From the NCBI GenBank assembly GCA_033283165.1, contig JAWMQL010000009.1, positions 1 to 64,000 on the forward strand: DNA of 64,000 nt, read 5' to 3'. Both the position numbers and the translations under genes were made by a program. Positions 41,406-49,575 of the stretch are shown here, piece by piece. The notes under the pieces were generated by a model, which saw only the letters and a list, made by a program, of their open reading frames with translations, ran no database searches and had not been told where the DNA came from. This DNA is from JAWMQL01 sp033283165. GTDB lineage: Bacteria > Pseudomonadota > Gammaproteobacteria > Pseudomonadales > Halieaceae. The first letter of the stretch is position 1; the number at the start of each line of letters is the position of its first letter.

Positions 41406-42866
41406 TCAGGTTTTCGCTTTTTTCCTGCCGCTGGCGCGCGACTTCCGTCTGGCCTTCGGTTTTGCCAGGCCGGCAGCGTCTTCCAGTTCCGCCAGCGACT
41501 GCTCCATGTAGTCGATCAGCCGCTGTACCTGGGGTACCGACCGACGGCAGGCCATGATGCCGAAGTCCACGTTAGTGTCGTAGGTGACCATCGTGATATT
41601 CAGGGCGATGCCGTTGGTCACGATGGAGGCGGGGTAGGAGCCGTCCATGCGGGCCCCGTTCCAGTACATGCGCTGCTGTATGCCTGGCACATTGGAAATC
41701 ACGGTATTGAAGGGCGGCAGGCGGCTGGCCAGCCCCAGCGGCATCAGTACCATGCCCGGCGCCTGCAACAGCAGCGTCACCGCCTGGACCTCCTCCGGCG
41801 TCATCTCGGCAAAAAACTCCTTGCCTGCCCGGACCGAGGCCTGGATCGCGGCAAAACGCCTGGCCGGGTCGGCGACATTGGTCGCGAGGTCGGCGCTGAT
41901 GGTGCCCACCGCGTTGGAAGAATCGATATCCCCCTCACGCCGCAGAGAGACAGGGACCATGGCCTTGAGGGACTCGTCAGGTAATTCCCCGTGATCCTGC
42001 AGGTAGGTGCGCAGGGCGCCCGCACACATGGCCAATATCGCGTCGTTGAAAGTGCCGTCGAAGGCCTTGCCCACCGCCCGGATGCGGGCGAAGGGCCAGG
42101 ACTGGGCAACGAAACGGCGGGCGCTGTGGACGTCCGTGTTGATCGAGCTGCGTGGCACCTTGAGGAACGGCAGCATCAGCGCGCCCCCTTTGCCGGTCCA
42201 GGCATCGGTGAGCTTGCGCAGCGCGTGGTACAGGTGCTTGCCGGTGTCGAGCCGGGCCTTGAGCGCCTCGGACACATTACGCACCTGGGCGTCACTGAGT
42301 GCCGGCCCCGACACCTGGTTCAGGGACGCCCGGTATTCATTCCATGTGGACAGGGCCAGGGGCGAGGCTTCCAGGCGGCTGTCCGGGTCCGGCGAGAGCA
42401 TACTCCTGGCGATGTGGATCGAGCGCGCGCCATCGACTGCGGCGTGGTGAGTCTTGGTATAGAAGGCGAATTGGCGGTTTTCCAGACCCTCGATCAGGTG
42501 CATTTCCCACAGTGGGCGGTTGCGGTCCAGCAGGCTGCCGTGCAGCCGCGAAACAAGGGTGAACAACTCGCGGTAGCGGCCGGGTTTGGGCAGGGCCGAG
42601 TGCCGTATGTGGTAGTCGAGGTCCAGCGCCGGGTCCGGTTCCCAGTAGGCGGGCCCGGCCAGGCCCAGCAGCCCGGTTTTCAGCCGGTCGCCGAAGGGTG
42701 GCAACAATTGGTCGGCATCGCGCAGGTTGTCGGCCAGGCCGTGCAGGAACTCCCGCTCATCTGCGCCTTCCGGTAGGGTGTACAGGCTGACGCCGCCCAC
42801 GTGCATCGGCGTTTCGCGGGTCTCGGTCAGCAGAAAGCCGGTGTCCACCAGGCTGAGTTTTTTCAT
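41406..42866 (-). CDS. Wax ester synthase / diacylglycerol acyltransferase (WS/DGAT family)
   Basis: 486 residues. The catalytic motif HHAAVDG is at 140-146 (HHxxxDG), with PLWEMHLIEGL before it. The C-terminal part has NVPGIQQRMYWNGARMDGSYPASIVTNGIALNITMVTYD, the second conserved block, and a Lys/Arg-rich tail. These enzymes join acyl-CoA to fatty alcohols or diacylglycerol to make storage wax esters or triacylglycerol at the inner membrane. ATG 42866. It is read toward the TonB receptor gene on the same strand, 167 bp upstream of it, so probably independently transcribed. Confidence 0.9.
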   Translation of the reverse strand: MKKLSLVDTGFLLTETRETPMHVGGVSLYTLPEGADEREFLHGLADNLRDADQLLPPFGDRLKTGLLGLAGPAYWEPDPALDLDYHIRHSALPKPGRYRELFTLVSRLHGSLLDRNRPLWEMHLIEGLENRQFAFYTKTHHAAVDGARSIHIARSMLSPDPDSRLEASPLALSTWNEYRASLNQVSGPALSDAQVRNVSEALKARLDTGKHLYHALRKLTDAWTGKGGALMLPFLKVPRSSINTDVHSARRFVAQSWPFARIRAVGKAFDGTFNDAILAMCAGALRTYLQDHGELPDESLKAMVPVSLRREGDIDSSNAVGTISADLATNVADPARRFAAIQASVRAGKEFFAEMTPEEVQAVTLLLQAPGMVLMPLGLASRLPPFNTVISNVPGIQQRMYWNGARMDGSYPASIVTNGIALNITMVTYDTNVDFGIMACRRSVPQVQRLIDYMEQSLAELEDAAGLAKPKARRKSRASGRKKAKT

Positions 42867-42963
42867 TCGCTGTAACCGCCATTTCGGGCTTTTGTTGCCA
42901 CAGTGTAGAAGATTCAGCGGCAGGCCGCCCGGAGAGGCCGGGCAGCCCGGGCCTGTGCCGCGG

Positions 42964-43626
42964 TCAGACCAGGTGCAGGCCGATGGCGCTACTCAGGAAC
43001 AGGCCGGCCCATATCACGAATACCCAGGGGCGGCAGCGGCCGAGAGAGTCTGACAGGATGGTGTCGCGCTCCTCGCTGGCGCCGTGCTGCACCAGCGCGG
43101 CAAAGGCGGGTACAAATGGCCTGAGGTGCAGGCGGATCATCAGGCCACAGGCCACCAGCACAGCGAAGACCAACACCTTCCAGGCGACCCAGGGCGCGGC
43201 GAAACTGAACGATCCCAGCAGGCCACCGACCGACCACAGCACCAGCGCGCTGACCACCGCCACGCGGAAGCGGAAATCCCAGCGGGTCAGGAAGGCGTGC
43301 AGCTGGCCGCCGTGTGCCAGGTGCAGGTAGATGACGTTGGCGAACCAGCTCGCGCAAATGATCCACACCAGGATTGGCAGCCAGGCGGGTGCGGCGACGA
43401 ACTGCGCGCTGTATGCCATCTGGAAACCGAAGGCGAAAATGGCCGGCATGGCCAGCTTGGGGCCCTGGTCGCAGGCCAGCATGATTTTCAGGGCGACCTG
43501 GCGCGCCTCGACGCCGATATCGCGCCGCACCACCTGCCCGCTGGCGAAAAACGTGCCCAGGTCGCCGCCCAGCCAGTAGACGAAGGCCAGCAGGTGAGCG
43601 TATTTGAGCCAGAGGTAGTAATCCAT
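42964..43626 (-). CDS. Multi-pass membrane protein, CopD/DUF2269-like
   Basis: 220 residues with about six hydrophobic segments. The N-terminus LWLKYAHLLAFVYWLGGDLGTFF resembles the 'K-x-H-x5-WxGG' start of CopD/DUF2269-type inner-membrane proteins, some of which bind copper or haem through such histidines. No catalytic motif is seen. It lies between the UbiX-like gene and WS/DGAT on the same strand. Function unknown. Confidence 0.6.
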   Translation of the reverse strand: MDYYLWLKYAHLLAFVYWLGGDLGTFFASGQVVRRDIGVEARQVALKIMLACDQGPKLAMPAIFAFGFQMAYSAQFVAAPAWLPILVWIICASWFANVIYLHLAHGGQLHAFLTRWDFRFRVAVVSALVLWSVGGLLGSFSFAAPWVAWKVLVFAVLVACGLMIRLHLRPFVPAFAALVQHGASEERDTILSDSLGRCRPWVFVIWAGLFLSSAIGLHLV

Positions 43627-43681
43627 GCGGTTCTCTTGTGAGGGTGAGGGATCGTGAAAGGTACCGGAACTGTGCGGCGGG

Positions 43682-44263
43682 TTATTGCTTGTGGCTGTCC
43701 ATACCCCAGCGCCTGATTTCAGCCACCTCGAGATCGAACAGGTCCAGTACCCTGACCACGCTGTAGTCGATCATCTCCTGGATACTGCCGGGCCTGGCGT
43801 ACAGGGCCGGGATAGGCGGGGCGATGATGGCGCCCATTTCCGACAACTGGGTCATGGTGCGCAGGTGCCCTGTATGCAGCGGCGTCTCGCGCAGCATCAG
43901 CACCAGCCGGCGCCGTTCTTTCAGGACCACGTCTGCGGCGCGGGTGGTCAGGGAAGAGGTCACCCCGGAGGCGATTTCAGACATGGTGCGAATTGAGCAG
44001 GGCGCGATAATCATGCCCTCGGTGCGGAACGAGCCGCTGGAAATCGAGGCCGCAATGTTTTTCGGCGAGTGGCAATGATCGGCCAGGCCCTGCACGTAAC
44101 GGGTTTCATAGTCTGTTTCCAGGCCCATGGTCAGCTCGGCAGACTTGCTGATGACCAGGTGGGTTTCTACCGAGGTTGGCGCCAGCAACTCCAGCAGGCG
44201 TACGCCGTAAGCGATGCCGCTGGCTCCGGTGATGCCGATTATCAAACGCCTCGGTTCAGACAC
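43682..44263 (-). CDS. ubiX: UbiX-family flavin prenyltransferase
   Basis: 193 residues, family length. FMN-binding IIGITGASGIAYGVRLLELL at the N-terminus, SGSFRTEGMIIAPCSIRTMSEIASGV in the middle, and RRLVLMLRETPLHTGHLRTMTQLSEMGAIIAPPIPA. UbiX attaches dimethylallyl phosphate to FMN to make the prenylated flavin used by UbiD decarboxylases. The canonical ubiX lies elsewhere in most genomes, so this could be either the housekeeping copy or a paralog for a catabolic decarboxylase. No ubiD is in the window. Confidence 0.88.
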   Translation of the reverse strand: MSEPRRLIIGITGASGIAYGVRLLELLAPTSVETHLVISKSAELTMGLETDYETRYVQGLADHCHSPKNIAASISSGSFRTEGMIIAPCSIRTMSEIASGVTSSLTTRAADVVLKERRRLVLMLRETPLHTGHLRTMTQLSEMGAIIAPPIPALYARPGSIQEMIDYSVVRVLDLFDLEVAEIRRWGMDSHKQ

Positions 44264-44372
44264 TCGCTTGCCTCGCTGGCCAGGAATCGGCGCGGTTCAC
44301 GACGTGACGCGGCCATTCCATGGAAACTGTTTCGTGGCGTAGATGATAACCCCTGAAGTCACCTTCTTGCCA

Positions 44373-44582
44373 TCAACGCCCTTCTTGCGCCTGGATGGCG
44401 GCGGCGAATTCGGCGTCGACCACGGTGAGGCCGGCCTCCCTGGCCTTGCGAAAGGTCTTTTTCAGCGCCATTTTCACAAAGGGCTTCGGTATGCCTTTCA
44501 TCATTTCCGCGGCCTCGGGGGTGATCTCCATGTCGGGCGCCACCTGTTTGGCCCTGGCAATGATGTCGTCTGCAGTCGCCAT
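44373..44582 (-). CDS. Small protein resembling the PCP_red domain (protochlorophyllide reductase 57-kDa C-terminus)
   Basis: 69 residues. The pattern MEITPEAAEMMKGIPKPFVKM, then KTFRKAREAGLTVVDAEFAAA, resembles the helical PCP_red domain found at the end of ChlB/BchB, where it helps shape the substrate site. Stand-alone copies occur next to electron-transfer proteins in non-phototrophs with no known role. It is directly before (54 bp) the 2Fe-2S ferredoxin and the Rieske oxygenase in reverse order on the same strand, so co-expression is likely. AGGGAG precedes the ATG. Confidence 0.6.
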   Translation of the reverse strand: MATADDIIARAKQVAPDMEITPEAAEMMKGIPKPFVKMALKKTFRKAREAGLTVVDAEFAAAIQAQEGR

Positions 44583-44635
44583 GTTTTGCTCCCTGGTTTG
44601 CTTGCTCTGGTGTTTCGTTTGTCGTCGGGTCGGTT

Positions 44636-44953
44636 TTAGTCTTCCGGGGCCAGTGCCAGTCGGATCCCGTCCAGGGCGCCAGTAAACTGGATCTGGCAGC
44701 TGAGCCGCGAAGCGCCCTCGCGAAAATGCTCCGAGCTTTCCACCAGTACCCGTTCATCTCCGTCCAGCCGCGGTAGCATGGCGCTGAACCGTTCGTCCAC
44801 GTAAACGTGGCAGGTGGCGCAGGAACAGCAGCCGCCGCAAATGGCGGCGACGTTGTAATCATGGCGCTGCAGGATTTCCATCACCGAGGCGCCGGTTGCG
44901 GATTCCAGGGTTGCCACGCTGCCGTCGCGGTCTGTTACGAAAAGTCTGTACAC
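44636..44953 (-). CDS. [2Fe-2S] ferredoxin, adrenodoxin/plant-like
   Basis: 105 residues. Cluster ligands C39, C45, C48 (C-x5-C-x2-C, in CGGCCSCATC) and C86 (SRLSCQIQF). The C-terminal LSCQI(Q/K) is usual for oxygenase- or P450-serving ferredoxins. It lies 27 bp downstream of the Rieske oxygenase and should carry electrons to it; the reductase is not in the window. Confidence 0.88.
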   Translation of the reverse strand: MYRLFVTDRDGSVATLESATGASVMEILQRHDYNVAAICGGCCSCATCHVYVDERFSAMLPRLDGDERVLVESSEHFREGASRLSCQIQFTGALDGIRLALAPED

Positions 44954-44980
44954 AATAATCCCGGATTGGAGCCCTGCCGC

Positions 44981-46135
44981 CTAGCCGGCCTGGTCGACCG
45001 CTACCAGCGGTACCGGGTCGAACACCCAGCCTTTCTCCTCGCGCCGGCGCGGCGAGGGAATGGCATAGACCTTTTTGCCTGCGGCGGCCTGCAGGGCATC
45101 GGCATCGATGCGCCAGCCGCGCTTGTCCCAGTCCCGCAGGAACCGGCGGTAGCGCACCACCGATTTGTCGGAGGGCGTCATGACCTCCTGGGTCATGGTG
45201 TCCGGGGTCAGGACTGGCGCGATCTGCTCCAGCACGAGCACGTCGTCTTCCGCGATCACCGCGTTTATTTCCCGGATGTCGTCGTCGTCGGCATCCTCCG
45301 GATCGAGGAAGTTGCACATATTGACATTGAACGCGCGGGTCAGGCCCGGTTCTACCGGGGTCTCGTACAGGTACTGGTGCATCCAGTTGGTCGGCGTGAT
45401 ATGGATATAGGTCCACACCCCGTTGGGACCGTTGTGACCGGAACCGGCCTCGAGGCCACCGGACTCCAGCCGCGCGCCCTCGGCCCGGCGCAACACCTCG
45501 TCGGTACTGGCTGGGGCGTGAAACTGGTGCATGAACCAGTTGCCGTACTCGTGCTCGTCCAGGTCGAAATCATTCACGCGGTAATCGGCGTTGGCGCCCA
45601 TGAAACCGTGGCGCTCATGGACAAACTCGTTGTGGGCCGGGTCCAGGGCATTCTCCACGCAGCGCTCGTAGTTGGCCTTGATGGGCCAGCTCTGGGTGAT
45701 GGCGCGCCACTCGGGCCCGCTGTAGTCCATCCCGGACGGGGCGGTGCGGGGCAGCAGCAGGGGCGGTCGCTCCGCTTCCGGCAGATCCCCCAGGAACGCG
45801 AATACGAGGCCGTACTCCTCGTGGGTCGGGTAGGAGTCAATCCGCGTTCGCGCCGGAATCCTGTCCTGTCCGTCCGGGCCCAGGGAGGGAATCTTAACGC
45901 ACTGGCCGGCACCGCTGAACTGCCAGCCGTGGTAGGGGCACTGGACGTTGTCGCCCCTGACCTGGCCGTGGCTCAGGGAGCCGCCGCGGTGGGTACACAC
46001 GTCGTGCAGGCAGTGGACCTTGCCGCCGGTATCCCGGAACAGGACAAAATTCTGGCTGAGCACGCGTACCCGGAGAGGCTTGTCCGCCTCAATCTCCTGG
46101 CTTTCGGCCATGGCGTACCAGAAGTTGATGTACAT
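44981..46135 (-). CDS. Rieske-type ring-hydroxylating oxygenase, alpha subunit (single-component terminal oxygenase)
   Basis: 384 residues. Rieske centre Cys47, His49, Cys66, His69 (CTHRGGSLSHG, then CPYHGW). Mononuclear iron ligands in ALDPAHNEFVHE (Asp165, His168, His173). There is no beta-subunit gene, so it probably works as a homotrimer, like the monooxygenase/demethylase class that includes 3-ketosteroid 9-alpha-hydroxylase (KshA, about the same length), but nothing here proves steroid specificity. Operon: oxygenase, ferredoxin, small PCP_red-like protein. ATG 46135. Confidence 0.85.
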   Translation of the reverse strand: MYINFWYAMAESQEIEADKPLRVRVLSQNFVLFRDTGGKVHCLHDVCTHRGGSLSHGQVRGDNVQCPYHGWQFSGAGQCVKIPSLGPDGQDRIPARTRIDSYPTHEEYGLVFAFLGDLPEAERPPLLLPRTAPSGMDYSGPEWRAITQSWPIKANYERCVENALDPAHNEFVHERHGFMGANADYRVNDFDLDEHEYGNWFMHQFHAPASTDEVLRRAEGARLESGGLEAGSGHNGPNGVWTYIHITPTNWMHQYLYETPVEPGLTRAFNVNMCNFLDPEDADDDDIREINAVIAEDDVLVLEQIAPVLTPDTMTQEVMTPSDKSVVRYRRFLRDWDKRGWRIDADALQAAAGKKVYAIPSPRRREEKGWVFDPVPLVAVDQAG

Positions 46136-46157
46136 GCGTGGTAATGACCCCTGCAGC

Positions 46158-46196
46158 GACTCGTGGAGTCAAAAAGGTACACCGTCCCCGGGGTTA
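46158..46196. repeat. Degenerate half copy of the GGGACAG palindrome plus a small hairpin
   Basis: GGTACACCGTCCCCGGGGT (about 46176-46194) resembles one arm of the dispersed palindrome (AGTAAACTGTCCCCGAAAT) with several changes. Next to it, GACTC-GTG-GAGTC (46158-46170) is a perfect small hairpin. It lies in the 137-bp gap between the Rieske oxygenase and the permease. Confidence 0.4.
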
Positions 46197-46272
46197 AAAC
46201 TTGCGATAAGTCAAAGAAGCGGCACTCGGCAGGGCCGGTGAGCGGGATCCGAAGCGCCGGCCGGTTGGCGGG

Positions 46273-47694
46273 TCAGTTCTTGCCCCGGTTCTCGTACTCG
46301 GCGAAGCGCATGGCGACCTCGCCCAGCAGGATGCAGGAGGTTGCGCCCCATACCACCGGCCAGTCAAAACCCTCTCCGGGTATGTACATGAACAACAGGG
46401 TGGTCACCGCCAGCAGGGAGATGCAGACCACGGTGATGACCAGCGCGACCGGCCTGCCGCCGGGCACCCGGAACGGGCGCGGGCGATGGGGGTCCACGTT
46501 GCGGGCCCGGTAAAACGCCGCGACCACGCCGATATAGGGCAGCATGAACATGACCGCGCTGGCCGCGAACAGGGACCAGAACAGGTCCTCGTTGCTGCCG
46601 GCGATCGCGCCGTAGGCGAGCAACACCACGGTGCCGATGACGCCCATGAGTACGGTAGAGCCCACCGGGGTGCCGTAGCGGCTGTGCTCAATGCCGAATA
46701 CCCGCGGCAGTTCGCCGTCCAGGGCCGACTCCGCGGTGGCCCGGTTGCTGCCGATGGCCCAGGTGGTGCCATTGGAGAAGATGGTGAACAGGGTGAAGAT
46801 GACCAGGGTGGTCGCCGTCATCGCGCCCAGCTGCGAGTCGCCGAACAGGCGATGCATGGACTCGACCAGGCCCTCCACCAGGTTGATCTCGTCAGCCGGT
46901 ATGACCGCCAGGATAGCGAAGGTCCCCAGGAAGTAGCACAGGAAAATGATCAGGCCGGAGCCGAGGATGGCGCGCGGGATGTCCCGCTTGGGGTTTTTCA
47001 TTTCCTCGCTGGCGGAGGACATCAATTCGAACCCCAGCATGCCGTAGATTACCGTGGAGACGTACTGGGTACTGCTGCCCCACTCGGGTTTGAAGCTTTC
47101 CCAGCTGAAGTCGTTGGCCAGCTGTACGTCTCCCTGCAGGGCAAAGGCCAGCCCGCCGATCACGATCGCGACAAAGGTGATGGTCTTCAGGGTGGCCCCG
47201 GTATTGGGCACCCACTTGCCTATTCTCAGGGAGAGGCAGGTAATCAGGACCACCAGCCAGTTGATGCAGATGGCCATGGCCAGCTGCATACCCAGCGACA
47301 TCGCCGGGTAGAACATCTGGGAGAAGATCGCGGCGAACAGGATGTAGATGGAGGCATTCCACAAGACGGTGTTGACCCAGTACAACCAGGTCGCACGGGT
47401 GCCCCAGCGGGACCCGAAGGAGTCGCGTATCCAGGCGTACAGGCCGCCCTGTTCCGGGTAACTGGTGCCCAGTTCCGCGCTTATCAGGCCGTATGGAACA
47501 AAAAATATCAGGCCCATGAGGCCCCACCAGAACAGGCTGGACACGCCGATGGCGGCAGAGGCGGCCAGGGTATCCAGCAGCAGGATGGCGGACACCGTGA
47601 ACAGTGTCATGTCCGCAGCACGCATGGTGCGGATGTGTTGCGGGTGAGTCTCGTTATTCAAGTTATGCGTCCCCGTGGTGGTCACTGCACTCAC
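46273..47694 (-). CDS. APC-family amino acid permease
   Basis: 473 residues with about 12 membrane helices. The N-terminal helix 1 motif (MTLFTVSAILLLDTLAASAAIGVSS), ELGTSYPEQGGLYAWI at helices 2-3, and GMLGFELMSSASEEMKNPKRDIPRA (helix 6 and the following loop) are hallmarks of the APC superfamily, glutamate/GABA-antiporter or polyamine side. GTG 47694 is the start used. It is alone in its transcription unit. Substrate not determinable. Confidence 0.85.
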   Translation of the reverse strand: MSAVTTTGTHNLNNETHPQHIRTMRAADMTLFTVSAILLLDTLAASAAIGVSSLFWWGLMGLIFFVPYGLISAELGTSYPEQGGLYAWIRDSFGSRWGTRATWLYWVNTVLWNASIYILFAAIFSQMFYPAMSLGMQLAMAICINWLVVLITCLSLRIGKWVPNTGATLKTITFVAIVIGGLAFALQGDVQLANDFSWESFKPEWGSSTQYVSTVIYGMLGFELMSSASEEMKNPKRDIPRAILGSGLIIFLCYFLGTFAILAVIPADEINLVEGLVESMHRLFGDSQLGAMTATTLVIFTLFTIFSNGTTWAIGSNRATAESALDGELPRVFGIEHSRYGTPVGSTVLMGVIGTVVLLAYGAIAGSNEDLFWSLFAASAVMFMLPYIGVVAAFYRARNVDPHRPRPFRVPGGRPVALVITVVCISLLAVTTLLFMYIPGEGFDWPVVWGATSCILLGEVAMRFAEYENRGKN

Positions 47695-47999
47695 TAACCT
47701 TCTACCGCCAGGCGCGAACGGCTGTTGCTTGAGGTGGCCCTGGTCAGCTGGCCGTCATTATGTATCGCGACTGCGCGGGCCAGTATAACCTGTGGGGGTT
47801 AGGCCTCTCACTGTCCGGCCCGGCATTTTGTCGTTTTTTTAAGCCCTTGATTTTTTTACAGATAATTTCAGTCCCCGGGCTGCACTTTGCAGGAAAGCCG
47901 GACCTGATCTAGCCTGAATTCAGACCCGAAGCCGCGCTGCATGGACGTGTGGCGCGTTCCGGGAGAGCTGTTTTTATTGTTGAAGGGAGAAAGTTTTTT
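47695..47999. other. Intergenic region between divergent permease and exported protein
   Basis: 305 bases without a supported gene. An AT-rich patch (47825-47870) with GATAAT at 47861-47866 could be a -10 box for the rightward gene, but no -35 at proper spacing is convincing. No repeat or RNA structure was recognised. Confidence 0.35.
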
Positions 48000-48878
48000 A
48001 TGCCAGTCCTCAATCATCGCACCTGTCTTACCACTGCGCTTACCCTGGTTTCCGCCCTTACCGCCGGACCGCTGTTCGCCGGTTCCGCCGAGGTGGCGGG
48101 CCCGGACGGAGCGAAGATGCAGTTCGAGTATGCCGACGAGGACCTGGTCAGGATCGATCATGGGTCGGCGCAGGGCTACATGGTGCTACGCGACAACAAG
48201 ATGTATTCCGTCGTCAACAGCGACGGGCAGACCATCGTGATGGACATGGGTGAGATGCTGAGGAACTTCGGTCAGCGCGGGGCGGTGCAGGTGCCCGACG
48301 AAACCATGGGCGAAGTGCTGTCGATGCAGGCCACCGGCACCTACGAGGAGCACGCGGGAATCAAGGGCGAGGTCTACGAGGTGCGCTTTGTCGACCAGGG
48401 CGGTCGCGAGCAATCCTCAGAGCTGGTATTGACCAAGGATGCCAGGGCGCGGGAATTTCTGCACGCCATCGTGCAGATGAGCGTGACCATGGCCGCCGCG
48501 ATCGGCGAGGACGAGACGGGCGGCCGGGAGTTTGCCCAGCGGCTGGATTCCATGAATATGGGCGTATTGCGCTTCGGTGACGATATGCGGGTCACCAGGC
48601 TCAGTGGCGAGGAGGTCGCTGCGTCACGCTTCGTACTGCCGGCCGAGCCAACCCCCGCGCCCAATCTGGGTGACATCATGCGCTCCAGCGCCGCCAGCTC
48701 CACGTCCCAGCAGTCGGCGCCCGCCGCCGCCGGCTCCGGTGGCATCCTGTCCGGGGTGATGGGCGCTTTTGGTCGCAAGCCCGCGGAGGAGCCGGCCGAC
48801 GGCGAGGAAGAGCAGGAGCCCGAGCAGAAAAAGGAAAATCCCCTGGGCAAGGCGCTCAATTCGATTTTCGGCAAGTAG
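48000..48878 (+). CDS. Hypothetical exported protein
   Basis: 292 residues from ATG 48000, which follows GAAGGGAGA. Signal peptide about 1-27 (CLTTALTLVSALTAGPLFAG-S). The mature part has MQFEYADEDLVRIDHGSAQGYMVLRDNKMYSVVNSDGQTIVMDMG, suggesting beta strands. From about residue 215 it becomes low-complexity: Ala/Ser/Pro, then Glu/Lys-rich (EEEQEPEQKKENPLGKAL). No family was recognised. It is probably periplasmic or outer-membrane attached. Confidence 0.65.
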   Translation: MPVLNHRTCLTTALTLVSALTAGPLFAGSAEVAGPDGAKMQFEYADEDLVRIDHGSAQGYMVLRDNKMYSVVNSDGQTIVMDMGEMLRNFGQRGAVQVPDETMGEVLSMQATGTYEEHAGIKGEVYEVRFVDQGGREQSSELVLTKDARAREFLHAIVQMSVTMAAAIGEDETGGREFAQRLDSMNMGVLRFGDDMRVTRLSGEEVAASRFVLPAEPTPAPNLGDIMRSSAASSTSQQSAPAAAGSGGILSGVMGAFGRKPAEEPADGEEEQEPEQKKENPLGKALNSIFGK

Positions 48879-48910
48879 CGTAATCGGGGCTTATGGGGGC
48901 ACCTCGTTTT

Positions 48911-48930
48911 AATATAACAGTTGTATTATA
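48911..48930. promoter_or_regulatory. Imperfect palindrome upstream of the TetR gene
   Basis: ATATAAC-A-GTTGTAT within an AT-rich patch 50-70 bp before the TetR start. The arms match in 6 of 7 bases. TetR-family genes commonly have such operators over their own promoter. Confidence 0.4.
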
Positions 48931-48981
48931 AAAAAATTTCGCTAGACTCCGGGGCATGTTGTCCGGCAGTGAGGGCCTGCC

Positions 48982-49575
48982 ATGCCCAAAGTCGTCGATC
49001 ACCAGCAGCGCCGCGAACAGCTGGCAATTGCCGCTGCCGGGCTGGTAGCCGCGGGCGGCCTCGGCAGGGCCACCGTGCGCGAGGTGGCCCGTGCGGCCGG
49101 CGTATCCACCGGTGCGGTAAGCCACTACTACACCGATACCGGCGAGCTGTTGTTCGCCGCCTACCAGCAGGCCTACCGCAACTCCGGACGGCGATTCCAG
49201 GCCACCCTGGCGGATGGATTGTCACTCGACGCCTTGTTGCAGGCCCTTTGCGAAACCCTGCCACTGCAGGAGCCCGCCTGTACCGAGTGGAAGGTGAGAG
49301 TGGCCTTCTGGGGCGCCGGGGGCCTGGCGGAGGAGGTGGTGCGCTTCGAGCGGCAGTGCAGCGAGGAGTTTCAGGGTCTGCTCCGGTCGCGACTGCAGCT
49401 GCTGTCCCGGCGCGGTGAAATCAGCCTGGCGGTACCGGTCGGCCGCGCGGTCCGCAGCATCGAATCACTGATCACCGGCATGGCCGTACAGTGCCTGGTC
49501 AATCCCGGCGCGGAGTCTGAACGGGGTGTCCGCAAACGCCTCCGGGAGCAGCTTGTACGGGGAATTCTGTCGTGA
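48982..49575 (+). CDS. TetR/AcrR-family transcriptional regulator
   Basis: 197 residues. N-terminal helix-turn-helix: QLAIAAAGLVAAGGLGRATVREVARAAGVSTGAVSHYYTDTGELLFAAY; the VSTGAVSHYY recognition helix is like that of BetI. The ligand domain contains LCETLPLQEPACTEWKVRVAFWGA. Its stop overlaps the GTG of the carboxyltransferase gene, so the two are co-translated, and the regulator probably controls that gene in response to an acyl-CoA-type signal (inference). Confidence 0.88.
   Translation: MPKVVDHQQRREQLAIAAAGLVAAGGLGRATVREVARAAGVSTGAVSHYYTDTGELLFAAYQQAYRNSGRRFQATLADGLSLDALLQALCETLPLQEPACTEWKVRVAFWGAGGLAEEVVRFERQCSEEFQGLLRSRLQLLSRRGEISLAVPVGRAVRSIESLITGMAVQCLVNPGAESERGVRKRLREQLVRGILS

Noticed and set aside
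44981..46135. Naming the Rieske oxygenase KshA
   Set aside because: Size fits, but no steroid-specific residue could be recognised and the closest steroid genes are 15 kb away.
44807..46144. A 445-codon open frame antisense to the Rieske oxygenase and ferredoxin
   Set aside because: Fully overlaps two genes with clear catalytic motifs on the other strand; no motif of its own.
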